A DNA stretch of 64,000 nucleotides, taken from NCBI RefSeq assembly GCF_009730915.1, contig NW_024086766.1:124001-188000 (forward strand), given 5' to 3'. The notes beneath the pieces are model-generated. The model was not told the DNA's origin. It ran no database searches and saw only the letters and a list, made by a program, of their open reading frames with translations. The stretch comes from Dioscorea cayenensis subsp. rotundata (taxonomy: Eukaryota > Streptophyta > Magnoliopsida > Dioscoreales > Dioscoreaceae). The translations under genes and the position numbers were made by a program. Below, in pieces: positions 1-10,640 of the stretch (the first letter of the stretch is position 1; every line of letters starts with the position of its first letter).

Positions 1-136
1 GCTTTGGTATCTATACTCAATAAACTTTTGTGCTTTTGGCCACTTTAGTGGGATATTCCATCATATATAAGAAGAATATGCCTTCACATGTTGCACTCTT
101 ACTGGTTCTCCTGTCTTTGTTTATTTTATAATTCAG

Positions 137-1148
<1,012 letters not shown>

Positions 1149-1557
1149 TCACATCAAACACCCTCTCAAATTGCTGGATTTCTTTTGAAATGCCAGTTAT
1201 TTGTTTGTTTTTTTCCTTTCATGTAAGCTCTGTAATGTCTGACTGCATTCTATTAAAATCTGCAGAAACATTCTCCCCTTAACAAGATCTGTTTCTTTCT
1301 TAATTATTCTGTTGAATTCCAAGCATACAAAAAAAAAATCGCAATCAACCTTTTTGTAATAAACTGAAATAATTTGTTAATGTAGTAACACATTCAGAAA
1401 AAGAAAATCACACTTTATGACAATCAAACTGTTGATGAACAAATAAATGCACAACCATGAATATAATCAAAAGGGACAATGAATTCTTTTCTCCCGGGTT
1501 GAATATCTGGGAGCAAATGAAACCAAATTATTTGGCATGCGAAGGAACATCACTCTT
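1149..1557. other. Convergent 3' intergenic region
   Basis: About 400 bases between the stop codons of the fructose-bisphosphatase gene (plus) and the pyrophosphatase gene (minus). It must hold both 3' untranslated regions and polyadenylation sites. It is A/T rich, and TATTAAAA-type and AATAAA-like strings occur near 1250 and 1360. No coding or repeat structure is seen. Confidence 0.6.
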
Positions 1558-2805
1558 TTATCTTCTCAAGGTCTGCAATATATACTGAGCATAAAGATCC
1601 CTGAAAAGAGCCACATTAATTTACATAATCAGTTAAAAAAAAAATGATGGAAAATTATATTGTTTTTTGAGAAACAATGCTTACATTGAGTACTGTATGG
1701 CATTAACAGCAGTTTCTGCAGGCAAGAACTCATTTACAGCAACCTCTTTGTTCTCATTCTTCTTATCTAAATTTTATCCGTCAAAGATTCCAATGTAAAC
1801 CTCAAAAACAACAAGATATTACCATTCAAAGTATATGCAATGATTTTAAAGGTATAAACAAGGATACAGTCTTCAAAGAAGCGCCGTATTTCAGCAAGGC
1901 GATGAGGCGAGAGTTCACTCAGGTTATTGTAGTGACGAAACTCAGGATCATCAGCACATACTGCTATGATTTTATCATCTTTTTCTCCCTGTTTTCAGAA
2001 TGATTAATAAGAGTTTTTTTGTTTTTTTGTTTTTTTTTTTTTAAGATTGATAAAAGATTGCAGTATATGTATACCTGATCAATCATGGGCATTAGCCCAA
2101 TGGCTCTAGCTCGGAGAAAACAACCTGGCAGAACTGGTTCCTGATCAAAGGAATTCAGTCATATTAAACTTAGCATTCATATAAAAAGAATTAGAAATTA
2201 AAATGACTGATAAAAATTTATAGTAATTAATTACCTGCATAAGAACCAAGACATCCATTGGATCATTGTCTTCACAAAGAGTGCGAGGAATAAAACCATA
2301 ATTGTGAGGATAAACAACAGAGGAGTATAAAATCCTATCAACCTGGAAGCATTGCAACAAATATTGAATAATCTCAATAATAAAATTAACAGAATGAAAG
2401 TTGAAATCAACCTTTATTAGTCCTGTTTTCTTATCAAGCTCATACTTGACTTTGCTTCCTTTGGTAATTTCCACAACCTGTAGCAAATGGATTAAAGATT
2501 TAAAAGAAAGGCAAAAATTTATCAAATTTTTGAAGCATTATGCACAAGACAACTTACAACATTAAATACTGCAGGAGCACCTGGGCCTACAAGAAACAAA
2601 TAAAGAAATTAAAGCAAGTATAAGATTGAGTTTTGTGAAACTGAGAATAAAATGGCAAGTTATTTAAGTAAAGTGAAATACCAATTTCTAGATCATGCCA
2701 AGGATGAGCAGCAACTGATCTCCTAGACAAGGATGAGAGAATCCTTTCATTAAGCTTAGGAACTCGACGTTTCTCAACTACAGCATTCTCATTCTCTTCA
2801 CTCAT
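1558..2805 (-). CDS. Soluble inorganic pyrophosphatase (family I), complete, 8 exons
   Basis: Hydrolyses pyrophosphate to two phosphates in the cytosol, which pulls UDP-glucose formation and other biosynthetic reactions forward. Exons in transcript order are 2682-2805, 2558-2586, 2412-2477, 2235-2342, 2075-2140, 1868-1988, 1685-1766 and 1558-1600. All junctions are GT..AG and keep one frame, giving 639 coding bases, or 212 residues, the usual length for plant soluble pyrophosphatases (about 210-220). It starts [20 protein letters not shown]. Visible motifs are [11 protein letters not shown], the catalytic metal-binding signature [12 protein letters not shown] (exon 4), [17 protein letters not shown] and the C-terminus [11 protein letters not shown]. 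Plant cytosolic copies lack a transit peptide, as here. The gene converges tail to tail on fructose-bisphosphatase. Confidence 0.96.
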
Positions 2806-3160
2806 GTTTATAAAACTAGAAATCCAAACAAAGATCAATAAACACAACAATAACAAAAACAAAGAATAGTTCTTTTCTTTGGAGAGAGAGAGAGAGACCA
2901 GAGAGGAGAGGAGAACAGGTGAAATTGGATGTATATAAAGGGGTTTGGTTAAGGTTAGGTGGGTACGCGGAGGAGGAGAACATGGCACGTTGCATGCTGA
3001 CCATGGCCATAGGAGCCGGCGGAAAAGAAGCAACGTGCATGAAACTCTTTCCTGTCTAAAGACCGAGTTCATAGCTTGCCTTGTTGTTCATGCTGACTCA
3101 GGCAGGCGTCATACTCCATTATACAAACCCATATTTTATATTTTATTGATTTTTTAATAA
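2806..3160 (-). promoter_or_regulatory. Upstream region of the pyrophosphatase gene
   Basis: Reading leftward into the gene there is a C/T-rich tract (GAGAGA repeat near 2883-2898 on the plus strand) typical of plant 5' untranslated regions. A TATAAA-like string lies near 2932-2938 on the minus strand (plus TATATAAAG). A G/C-richer stretch follows at 2960-3060. Assignment as promoter is inferred from position and the TATA-like string only. Confidence 0.5.
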
Positions 3161-3208
3161 TAATTAAATTTTTTTATATACATCATATCCATTGAATTAA
3201 TATAGAAT

Positions 3209-3640
3209 CGGATACAACATTAAAATATATATAGCGATCCAAAAAATAGGGAGATTTTAAATACTAACTTAAAATGTTAAAAAAAAAAATTTTGGCACCT
3301 TCAACAAACCTCACTTCAATTGTTATCTTTTAGGACCAATTAAAAAACCCTTTAATTAGTTTTAGAAAAAATTAAAAAGAAAAAAACCATATGGTTCCCC
3401 AATTATACAAGATAAGAATTGAGAATTTTCAACTTTTATCCGATACAACATTAATATATAGTGATCCAAAAAATGAGGGAGATTTTAAAGACCAACTTTA
3501 ATTGCTTAATTTTTTTTTTTTACACCTTCTATAAACCTCTCTTCAATTGTTATTTTTAAAATCAATTTAAGAAAAAACCCTTTAATTATAGAAAAAAATT
3601 TTAAAAACTTTGTGGTTTCCAAATTATCCAAAATAGAGAC
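3209..3640. repeat. Diverged tandem duplication, unit about 225 bp
   Basis: Two head-to-tail copies share the order: GATACAACATTAA, GATCCAAAAAAT..GGGAGATTTTAAA, a poly-A/T tract, CACCTTC..AAACCTC.CTTCAATTGTTAT, AACCCTTTAATTA. The first copy runs about 3209-3420 and the second about 3440-3640, with many substitutions and small indels. A/T rich, no coding potential. The origin is unknown; it could be an old internal duplication of a MITE or LTR. Confidence 0.6.
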
Positions 3641-3749
3641 TAGTGGGGCCTAAGAAAATTTTGTCGAAGGAGGTTGGTTGTTCATGTGAAGTCATGTGAT
3701 CCCTACCATTCCATCTAGGAATTTTTCTTAATTAGCAGTTGGATTCAAG

Positions 3750-4249
3750 CTAGAAGTACAAAGCTATGTGCCTAGAAGACAAATTGGACTTGGAATTAAC
3801 AAGTTCATTAGTTTTGATTTCTCATTTTGGCAATTACAAAGTAAAAGATGATCTGTATAGCGAGAAATTGTGTCAAACTCTATTAAGAAAGAAACAAGAG
3901 AAGATGGAGGACGAGGAATAGAGCCTTGTTGATCGATAGCTAGAGACATAATTCATTTGACACTAATGAAAAACATGCAGAAGAATAACATCATAGAGGT
4001 GAAAAACGTGTACGTTGGAGATGATATCTATTCTATTAGATTTGTATAAAAATTGTAAACAAACAATGAAATACTTCTCATAAAGAAGTTGTTTAACTTG
4101 GAGATGGTGCTTCAGTGGCGGCGCATATCAATGAGTTCAATACGGTTGTTTCACAATTAATATCGGTTGACATTTATAAATTTTAATGATAAAAATTTCA
4201 TGCTTACCCTTTTGACATCCTTACCAAATGCTTGGGCGAAAGCCAATGC
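3750..4249 (+). pseudogene. Ty1/copia gag remnant, left part (host of the nested insertions)
   Basis: Broken frames translate to the start of a copia gag polyprotein: a core like KFISFDFSFWQLQ (family style: FDG-NFSFWKMQ), YSEKLCQTLLRKK and EKMEDEE, then KKLFNLEM, INEFNTVVSQLISVDI and MLTLLTSLPNAWAKAN. Multiple stops and small indels make it dead. The reading stops exactly where the copia element at 4250 begins and resumes after it at 9065, so this is the older target sequence. The 5' limit is uncertain because no LTR for this older element is recognised. Confidence 0.7.
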
Positions 4250-4624
4250 TATTGGATTTGCGCAGTTAACCTAAGCAGAAGACGCTGACTTGCTGAGTAG
4301 GATGAAGACTGTCCACATTAGAGAAGTTGGTGCTGAGCTAGGATTGGACTACCGTGAAGCTGGACCACATTGATGAGCCATCATTGGTCGGAGCCGTTGG
4401 CAACTTCTTTATGGCGTGTTTTGTGTCTTAGGTGTAGGAATTTGAATGGCTAAGATTCGGTTGTTATGATGGCTGTGATTGGCCAGATTTTGTTGAGTAG
4501 TTATAACTACCAAGTATGTTATGTATGCAAGTAAGATGAATGAAAGTCTTCAGCTAATATTATCTTATGTTTCTTGCTACCCTCTCTTAACCTTTGTTTC
4601 TTCTACCAGTCTCACATCACTACA
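4250..4624 (+). repeat. 5' LTR of the copia element
   Basis: 375 bp. It aligns with 8683-9059 over its whole length. The last 190 bases are nearly identical between the two copies and most differences fall in the first half. It starts TATTGGATTT (3' copy TGTTAGATTT) and ends CTACA. Confidence 0.93.
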
Positions 4625-4644
4625 GTGGTATCAGAGCCCGGAGG
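4625..4644 (+). other. Primer-binding site (initiator tRNA-Met type)
   Basis: Immediately after the LTR comes G then TGGTATCAGAGCCCGGAGG. TGGTATCAGAGC is the complement of the plant initiator methionine tRNA 3' end used by many Ty1/copia elements. Confidence 0.9.
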
Positions 4645-4710
4645 TCGGTTGCCCGTCCGACTGCACACCGGAGATGTTGTCCCTCAAAGACTGTTGCTTA
4701 TCCTTCTATA

Positions 4711-4865
4711 CAAATGGTTGAAAGTTGTAATGTTATTGAAAACACCTCCACTTCAGTCCCAGTTTTCAGAGGTGACGGGTACTCCTTATGGAGCCTTCAA
4801 ATGAAAACCTTATTCAGGTTTAAAGCCTGTGGGGTATAGTAGAAAGACATTGGTGAGGTAGACGA

Positions 4866-4896
<31 letters not shown>

Positions 4897-7800
4897 ATGG
4901 AGGAAGATGAAGAGGAGCTGGAGGAGAGACGCAAGCTTGACGCTCACGCGCTCTACCTACTTCAAAGCTCCCTGGATGCCAAGATTTTTATTCGAATTGC
5001 TGAAGCAAACACTGCTTAGCAAGCATGGAGAATGATACAAATTAAGTATCAAGGTGATGAAAAGATAGCTACGGTGAATCTTTATGGCTTAAAGACAGAT
5101 TTTGATGAGGTAAAGACGAAGAATAGGGAGAAAGTTCAAGAATACATCAGCCGTGTTCTTGATATCGTATACAAAATCAGGGTTCTTGGAGAAACTCTGG
5201 TTGAACAAGAGGTTGTTTTCAAAATCATGAGAACCCTCACCCCATACTGTTGCTATGTGGTATCATCCATCCTGAAAGGGAATGATATCAAAACACTAAC
5301 AGTGGAGAAACTGAGTGGGTCCTTGAAGAGCCATGAAGCTATTCTTGCATTATCAACAACTGATGAAAAAGTTAAAGCCCTGCAGGCTGAAGCTACACCA
5401 TCCTGGGCCGGTGAAAATAGCAACTCAGGAGGACGAGGCAAAGGGAGAGCTTCCTTCAGAGGTCACTTCAAAGGAAGAGGACAAGGTAGAAGTACTGATC
5501 GAGCCTATCTTCAGTGTCACATATGCAAGAAATATGGGAATGTGAAGGCACAATGTTGGTATAGAGAGAGTGACACCAACGTGACTGAGAAGGAACCGGT
5601 TGTTGAAGAGCAAAAGCAGTTCATGGCCAGTGGAGGAGGATGTGTTGAAGTATCGTGGGTGTGGCTCATCAACAGTGGGTGCTCCAATCATATGAGTGGC
5701 ATAAGAGAGCATTTCCATGATCTTGATGAGAATATTCAGCAAGTGGTGAGGCTTGGAGATGGGAAGACCATCAAGGTTGAAGGTGTTGGAACTGTTAAGT
5801 TTCAAACAAACAATGGGAAAATAAAGTACTTAAAAGAAGTTCAATTTGTCCCACAATTAGCCCACAATTTGCTTAGTGTGGGTCAACTCATTCTCACGGG
5901 CTACACTGTAACCTTGTTAAACAAGGAGTGCACCATTTTTGATCAAGAGGGAGACACTGTGCTCGTTAAAGTTCCTATGGGTACTCATAGGCTTTTCTCC
6001 CTTGAAGTTGAAGACATAGGTGCAGCACATGTTACAAGACAACAGTCATCATCCACTTCATTATGGCACAAATGATTTGGTTATCTCAACTGTGGGAGTC
6101 TTCATAGGATGGTTAAAATGAAGATGGTGCTCGGTATGCCTCCCATAACTACAACGGATAAATGTGAACGGTGCTTGGAAGGAAAGCTCACCAAGCATTC
6201 ATTTCCAAAGGGCCTAGCATGAAGAGCAAAGGCTGCACTTGAACTCATTCATGGAGATCTAGTCGGTCCAATGCAAGCACAATCAGCAGGAGGCAATAGG
6301 TATCTATTTTTACTCACTGATGACTTTTCTAGGTTTAGCTGGGCCTACTTTATTAACTTGAAGGGAGAAGCATTGAAGTACTTCAAACAATTCAACACAT
6401 TAGTGGAAAAGTAGTTGTCTTTGCAAGTTAAAGCTTTTAGAACCGACAGAGGTGGTGAATTTCTTTCGAAGGAGTTCAAAGCCTATTGCAAAGACCATGG
6501 TATAGCTAGACAATTCACAACTCCATACACACCCCAACAGAATGGGGTAGTTGAGCGAAAGAATTAGACGGTCATTGAGATGAGCCGATGCATGTTGCTG
6601 GAGATGAACTAGCCCACCAAAACTGGGCCGAAGCTGTGGCTGCTGCCGTTTATGTGCTGAATCGGAGTTTCACCAGTGCAATAGAAGATTGCACTCCATA
6701 TGAGAAGCTTACTAGAGAAAAACTGGTTGTAGACCACCTTAGTGTCTTTGACTGTGTGGCATACATGCTCATAGACTCTCAACCTCGGGGAAAGTTTAAA
6801 GCAAATGCAGATCGGTGCGTGCTTCTAGGCTACAGCTTTAAGTCCAAGGCATATCGACTTTTGCATCCCTCCACAGGAAAAATCACTATTAGTGCACAGG
6901 TTTCATTTTGTGAAACAACCAAGTGGGAATTGGAATACTGTCAAAGATTCCATCCAAGATTCTACAGTTGAAGTCAATGAAGACAGCAGCACAGCATCCT
7001 GACAGAAGGGGTCAATACCCACTAATTGAACTATTGCTAACTCAGCAAGTGAAGAAAAAGGAGACAATAGGACCTGAAAGCGACACTTATTGTAAGAGGT
7101 ACAGGTTGTTAACTAATGTGAATGAAGAGTGTTTTTTTGCATTTGCAGCTAGTGATCCTACCAACTATGCGACGGCAAGCAAATTCAAGGAGTGGGATCA
7201 AGCCATGAAAGAAGAAATTCATTTCATTATAAAGAATAATACTTGGGAGCTCACCACTCTACCCAAACGAAAGCAAGCTGTTTGCCTCAAGTGGGTCTTC
7301 AAATCCAAATATAATGCAGATGGGACCCTGAACAAGAGAAAGGCTAGACTTGTAGCCAAAGGATACTCTCAAGTAAAGGGGGTGGACTTCACAGAGGTAT
7401 ACTCTCCTGTTGCTAGATTGGAGACCATAAGAATTATTCTGGCTTTGGGAGCACAACAAGGATAGGAGATTCACCAACTTGATGTCAAGTCGGCATTCCT
7501 CAATGGTGAGCTCTATAAGGAGGTTTTTGTCCAACAACTTGAAGGGTTCACTATTGCAGGGAGCGAGGAAAAAGTATACAAACTCAAGAAAGCATTGTAT
7601 GGCTTGAAACAAGCACCACGAGAGCTTGGTATTCGAAGATACATCTTCATTTCCTCAAGATGCTGTTTGAGAGAAGCAGCAATGAGCCCACTTTCTTGAA
7701 ACAGAGGCTTGAAGGTCAAGGAGTTCTTATTCTATTCATATATGTTGATGATATAATATATCTAAGCAATTCTCAGGATATGCTGCTCAAGTTCAAAGTG

Positions 7801-8680
7801 GAGATGATGAAGGCATTCAAAACGACCGATCTAGGACTTCTTACATATTTTCTAGGTCTCGAAGTATCACAGCTGAAGAAGGAGATCAAGGTTTGTTAAA
7901 GAAGGTATACTGAGACTCTATTAAAGGATTGTGGGATATTCCAATGTAGGGGCCCGCCTACTCCTCTGAATGTAAGTGAAAAACTCCAGCAAGAGGACGG
8001 TATAGCTCCTGCAAATGCGGAGAGGTATAGAAGAATGGTAGGTGGACTCTTGTACCTCACACACACGTCCGGACATACAATTCACAGTTAGAGTCATGGC
8101 CAGATTCACTCGAAGTCCAACTGAGCATCACATGGGTGCAGTGAAGCAAATTATGCATTACATATCAGGCTCCTTAAGCTTGGGACTAAGTTACAAGCAA
8201 GTGCCAGAGTTCAAGCTGAGTGGGTACAAAAACAGTGACTTTGGGGGAGTTTAGATGATAGGAAGAGCACAATAGGTTGGGTCTTTCACTTGGGTTCAGC
8301 GGTTGTATCCTGGAGTTCGAAGAAGCAGGATGTTGTGGCCTTATCCAGCACCAAAGCTGAGTGCATGACTGCCGGTTCTATTGCATGCTAGGCTGTTTGG
8401 CTGCGGAGGATCTTGGAAGATCTTGATCAAAAGCAGGAGCAAGCGACCACCATATACTGTGACAACAAGTCTGCAATATTGCTTGCTAAACATCCCGCGC
8501 AATATGGGAGACCAAGCATGTCGACATTCAATTCCATTTCATCCGCGACCTAGTTGCAAAGGAATCCATCAATTGATTCACTGCGGGATTCACGAGAAAG
8601 CAGACATTTTTACAAAGTCTCTCATGGTACAGAAGCATGAAATATTGAGAACTAATCTTGGGATAACTGAGCAAGGAGAG
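4711..8680 (+). pseudogene. Copia gag-pol polyprotein, degenerate
   Basis: The start MVESCNVIENTST is followed by RGDGYSLWSLQMKTLF (gag). Two adjacent stops lie at 4837-4842. An in-frame lysine-coding AAG microsatellite follows at 4867-4896, with another stop near 5017. The longest open stretch (5032-6075) holds the UBN2-type gag, the zinc knuckle (CHICKKYGNVKAQC, where the usual His is Asn), the protease core (LINSGCSNHM, where the catalytic Asp is Asn) and the start of the GAG-pre-integrase domain. Integrase follows (HGDLVGPM, RTDRGGEF, QQNGVVERKN) with stops near 6073, 6220, 6412 and 6566. Reverse transcriptase shows [33 protein letters not shown] and YVDDIIYLSNS. RNase H shows SSTKAEC. 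Frameshifts are present around 6590-7000 and 7620-7700. It cannot make a functional polyprotein. Confidence 0.93.
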
Positions 8681-8682
8681 GG
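8671..8682 (+). other. Polypurine tract of the copia element
   Basis: GCAAGGAGAGGG directly precedes the 3' LTR, the expected position for plus-strand priming. Confidence 0.8.
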
Positions 8683-9059
8683 TGTTAGATTTGCGCAATC
8701 AACCCAAATAGAAGACGTTGACTTGCTGAGTAGGATGAAGACTTTCCACGTTGGAGAAGCTGGTGCTGAGCTAGGATTAGAATACCGTGAAGTTGGACCA
8801 CATTGATAAGCCATCATTGGTCGGCGCCGTTGGCCGCTTCTTTATGGTGTGTTTTGTGTCTTAGGTGTAGGAATTTGAATGGCTAAGATTCGGTTGTTAT
8901 GATGGCTGTGATTGGCCAGATTTTGTTGAGTAGTTATAACTACCAAGTATGTTATGTATGCAAGTAAGATGAATGAAAGTCTTCAGCTAATATTATCCTA
9001 CATTGTTCTTGCTATCCTCTCTTAACCTTTGTTTCTTCTACTAGCCTCACATCACTACA
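8683..9059 (+). repeat. 3' LTR of the copia element
   Basis: 377 bp, starting TGTTAGATTT and ending CACTACA. It is followed at once by the target duplication AATGC. See the 5' LTR for the comparison. Confidence 0.94.
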
Positions 9060-9064
9060 AATGC

Positions 9065-9376
9065 CAGTAGTGGTTAAATTCTATCAATAAAAGGAAAGCT
9101 AAACCTACGATTCAATGATGTCAAGAACATGGTTCTTGCTGAAAGTTCAAAAGATGAATTAGGCTAAAAGATCATCACTGAATTCTGATTTAAATCTCGA
9201 GAATAAGGGTAAGAGAGGTGAGAAAAATTCTAATCAATAACACAGAAGGTCCAAGTCAAGGAAAGGAAGAAGAATAAATATGAGGAATTGTCTATCACTA
9301 AAAAGGATGATAATAAGAACAACACCAATGTGGTAAATGAGAAGGTACTAGATGGTTTACTATTATCTATTGATAG
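9065..9376 (+). pseudogene. Copia gag remnant, middle part
   Basis: Continues the frame broken at 4249 once the nested element and one AATGC are removed: NASSG, stop, then SIKGKLNLRFNDVKNMVLAE, several stops, KNKYEELSITKKDDNKNNTN and VLDGLLLSIDS. FNDV..MVLAE and the basic tract before a VLD-like protease approach are typical of copia gag. It ends where the solo LTR begins. Confidence 0.72.
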
Positions 9377-10520
9377 TGTTAGTGCAAAAGCAAGTTAGTT
9401 GGCATCATTTGACACCAAGTCAAGATGATGTGGCAACAACGAGGATGTGGTGAATCAAGGTGATGTGGCAAGCTTGGTGGCATGGCAAGATGACTTGGCA
9501 TGCAGGACATGAAGAGGATTTTTGTGAGATCAAAGCTATATTTGGAGAAGCTATATAAGGCAAGTGGGTTGTAATTTGAAGTGCAAGGAATGACCATGTA
9601 AAGGGCAAAGCCAAATGAAGACTCAATAATCTCTAAATTAGAAAGAAGCTATTTATGGGGGGAGGGTCTACTTGAAGACACTAGCTAATATAAAGAAGAT
9701 TGTGAAGACCAAACTTGGATGAATGAAGACCAAACTTAGAAATATAAAGATTGAAGAAACAAACTTAGATGAATAAAGATCAAGTTTGGAAGATCATGAA
9801 GGCTGAACTTGAATGACTTGGAGATTAGGTTTAGTGAAAGATTTGAATATCATTAATTAAAGAGTATATTTGCTATGATGGAGACGCACCATGGGGTGCG
9901 ACCCTTGTGAGAGTACTGTTGATAAGGACATTAAGAGGCGAGCTGGTTGCTAGTAGGTCGAAATCGGGAGGATTCGACTACATCAACTCAGACTTGGACA
10001 CAGTCATGAAGATTGGAGGTGTCTATAGGTCGTGTTGTAATGAAAGCTATGACTTATTCAAGCTCAGTAGGTGGATTGCATCGCAAGCTCAGTTATAACA
10101 GGAGTTGCAACGTCTAAGTTTGAAAGGTGTGCAAATTAGGAGCCGTAGAGATTCGAAAAGAGGGAGGTGCAATAATTAGGATATGGATACATCTAAATAA
10201 GAGACCCGGCTCTGAGATTTAGGAGGAGCCATCAAAAAACCCCAAGTGTGTGGGTGAGAGAGAGTGAGTATTGAGCAATCTAAAGAGGGTTCTTGTTTAC
10301 TTTTACAAGGATGAGTGTAAGAGTTGTATTCATTTATATTCACATCTTTTAGTGGATTTTTATCTTCGGGCTTGACATCCCAGATATAAACCAGTGTTGT
10401 ACGAAACAGGGTTATCAATTTCATGTGCCTCATTTCTCTTTGATTTGTGTGTGATTGTGTAAGTGTTTGCATGAGATATTAAGTGAAATCTAACCCACAA
10501 TACACCCACCGGATCTAATA
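9377..10520 (+). mobile_element. Solo LTR, 1144 bp
   Basis: Begins TGTTAG and ends CTAATA, one change from the expected inverted CTAACA. It is flanked by 5 bp direct repeats GATAG at 9372-9376 and 10521-10525. A TATA-like CTATATAAGG lies near 9549-9558. The gag frame before it (LLLSIDS) continues after it (DSPINS), which confirms the boundaries. No internal retrotransposon domain is present, so this is the recombination product of a full element. Confidence 0.85.
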
Positions 10521-10640
10521 GATAGTCCTATTAATTCTTAGGTTTTTAAACTCAAGTGCTTTGATTCATATGAATGCAATTGCCACATAATCATTATGTT
10601 GGGCCTCATAGAGACCAAATGGTAAGGCATGCTCCTCACC
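10521..10640 (+). pseudogene. Copia remnant, right part (protease start)
   Basis: After the solo LTR the reading DSPINS, stop, VF is followed one frame over by NSSALIHMNAIAT, which resembles the decayed protease entry DSGASFHMT of copia elements. Similarity fades after about 10640. This is weak sequence, credited mainly for its continuity with 9065-9376. Confidence 0.55.

Larger units (their letters stand above)
4250..9059 (+). mobile_element. Ty1/copia retrotransposon, structurally complete, coding dead
   Basis: The two LTRs (375 and 377 bp) are flanked by a perfect 5 bp target duplication AATGC at 4245-4249 and 9060-9064. The element has a tRNA-iMet type primer-binding site after the 5' LTR and a purine tract before the 3' LTR. 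Its internal region has the copia domain order gag, protease, integrase, reverse transcriptase, RNase H. The 5' LTR begins TA where the 3' LTR begins TG, a decay of the canonical terminal dinucleotide. The LTRs differ at roughly two dozen sites by eye, so the insertion is not recent. It lies inside an older copia gag gene. Confidence 0.95.

Noticed and set aside
2587-3072. 161-residue open frame on the minus strand covering the pyrophosphatase leader
   Set aside because: It is the leader plus exon 1 and intron read through. The true start is the MSEENE Met at 2805, supported by the splice-joined protein.
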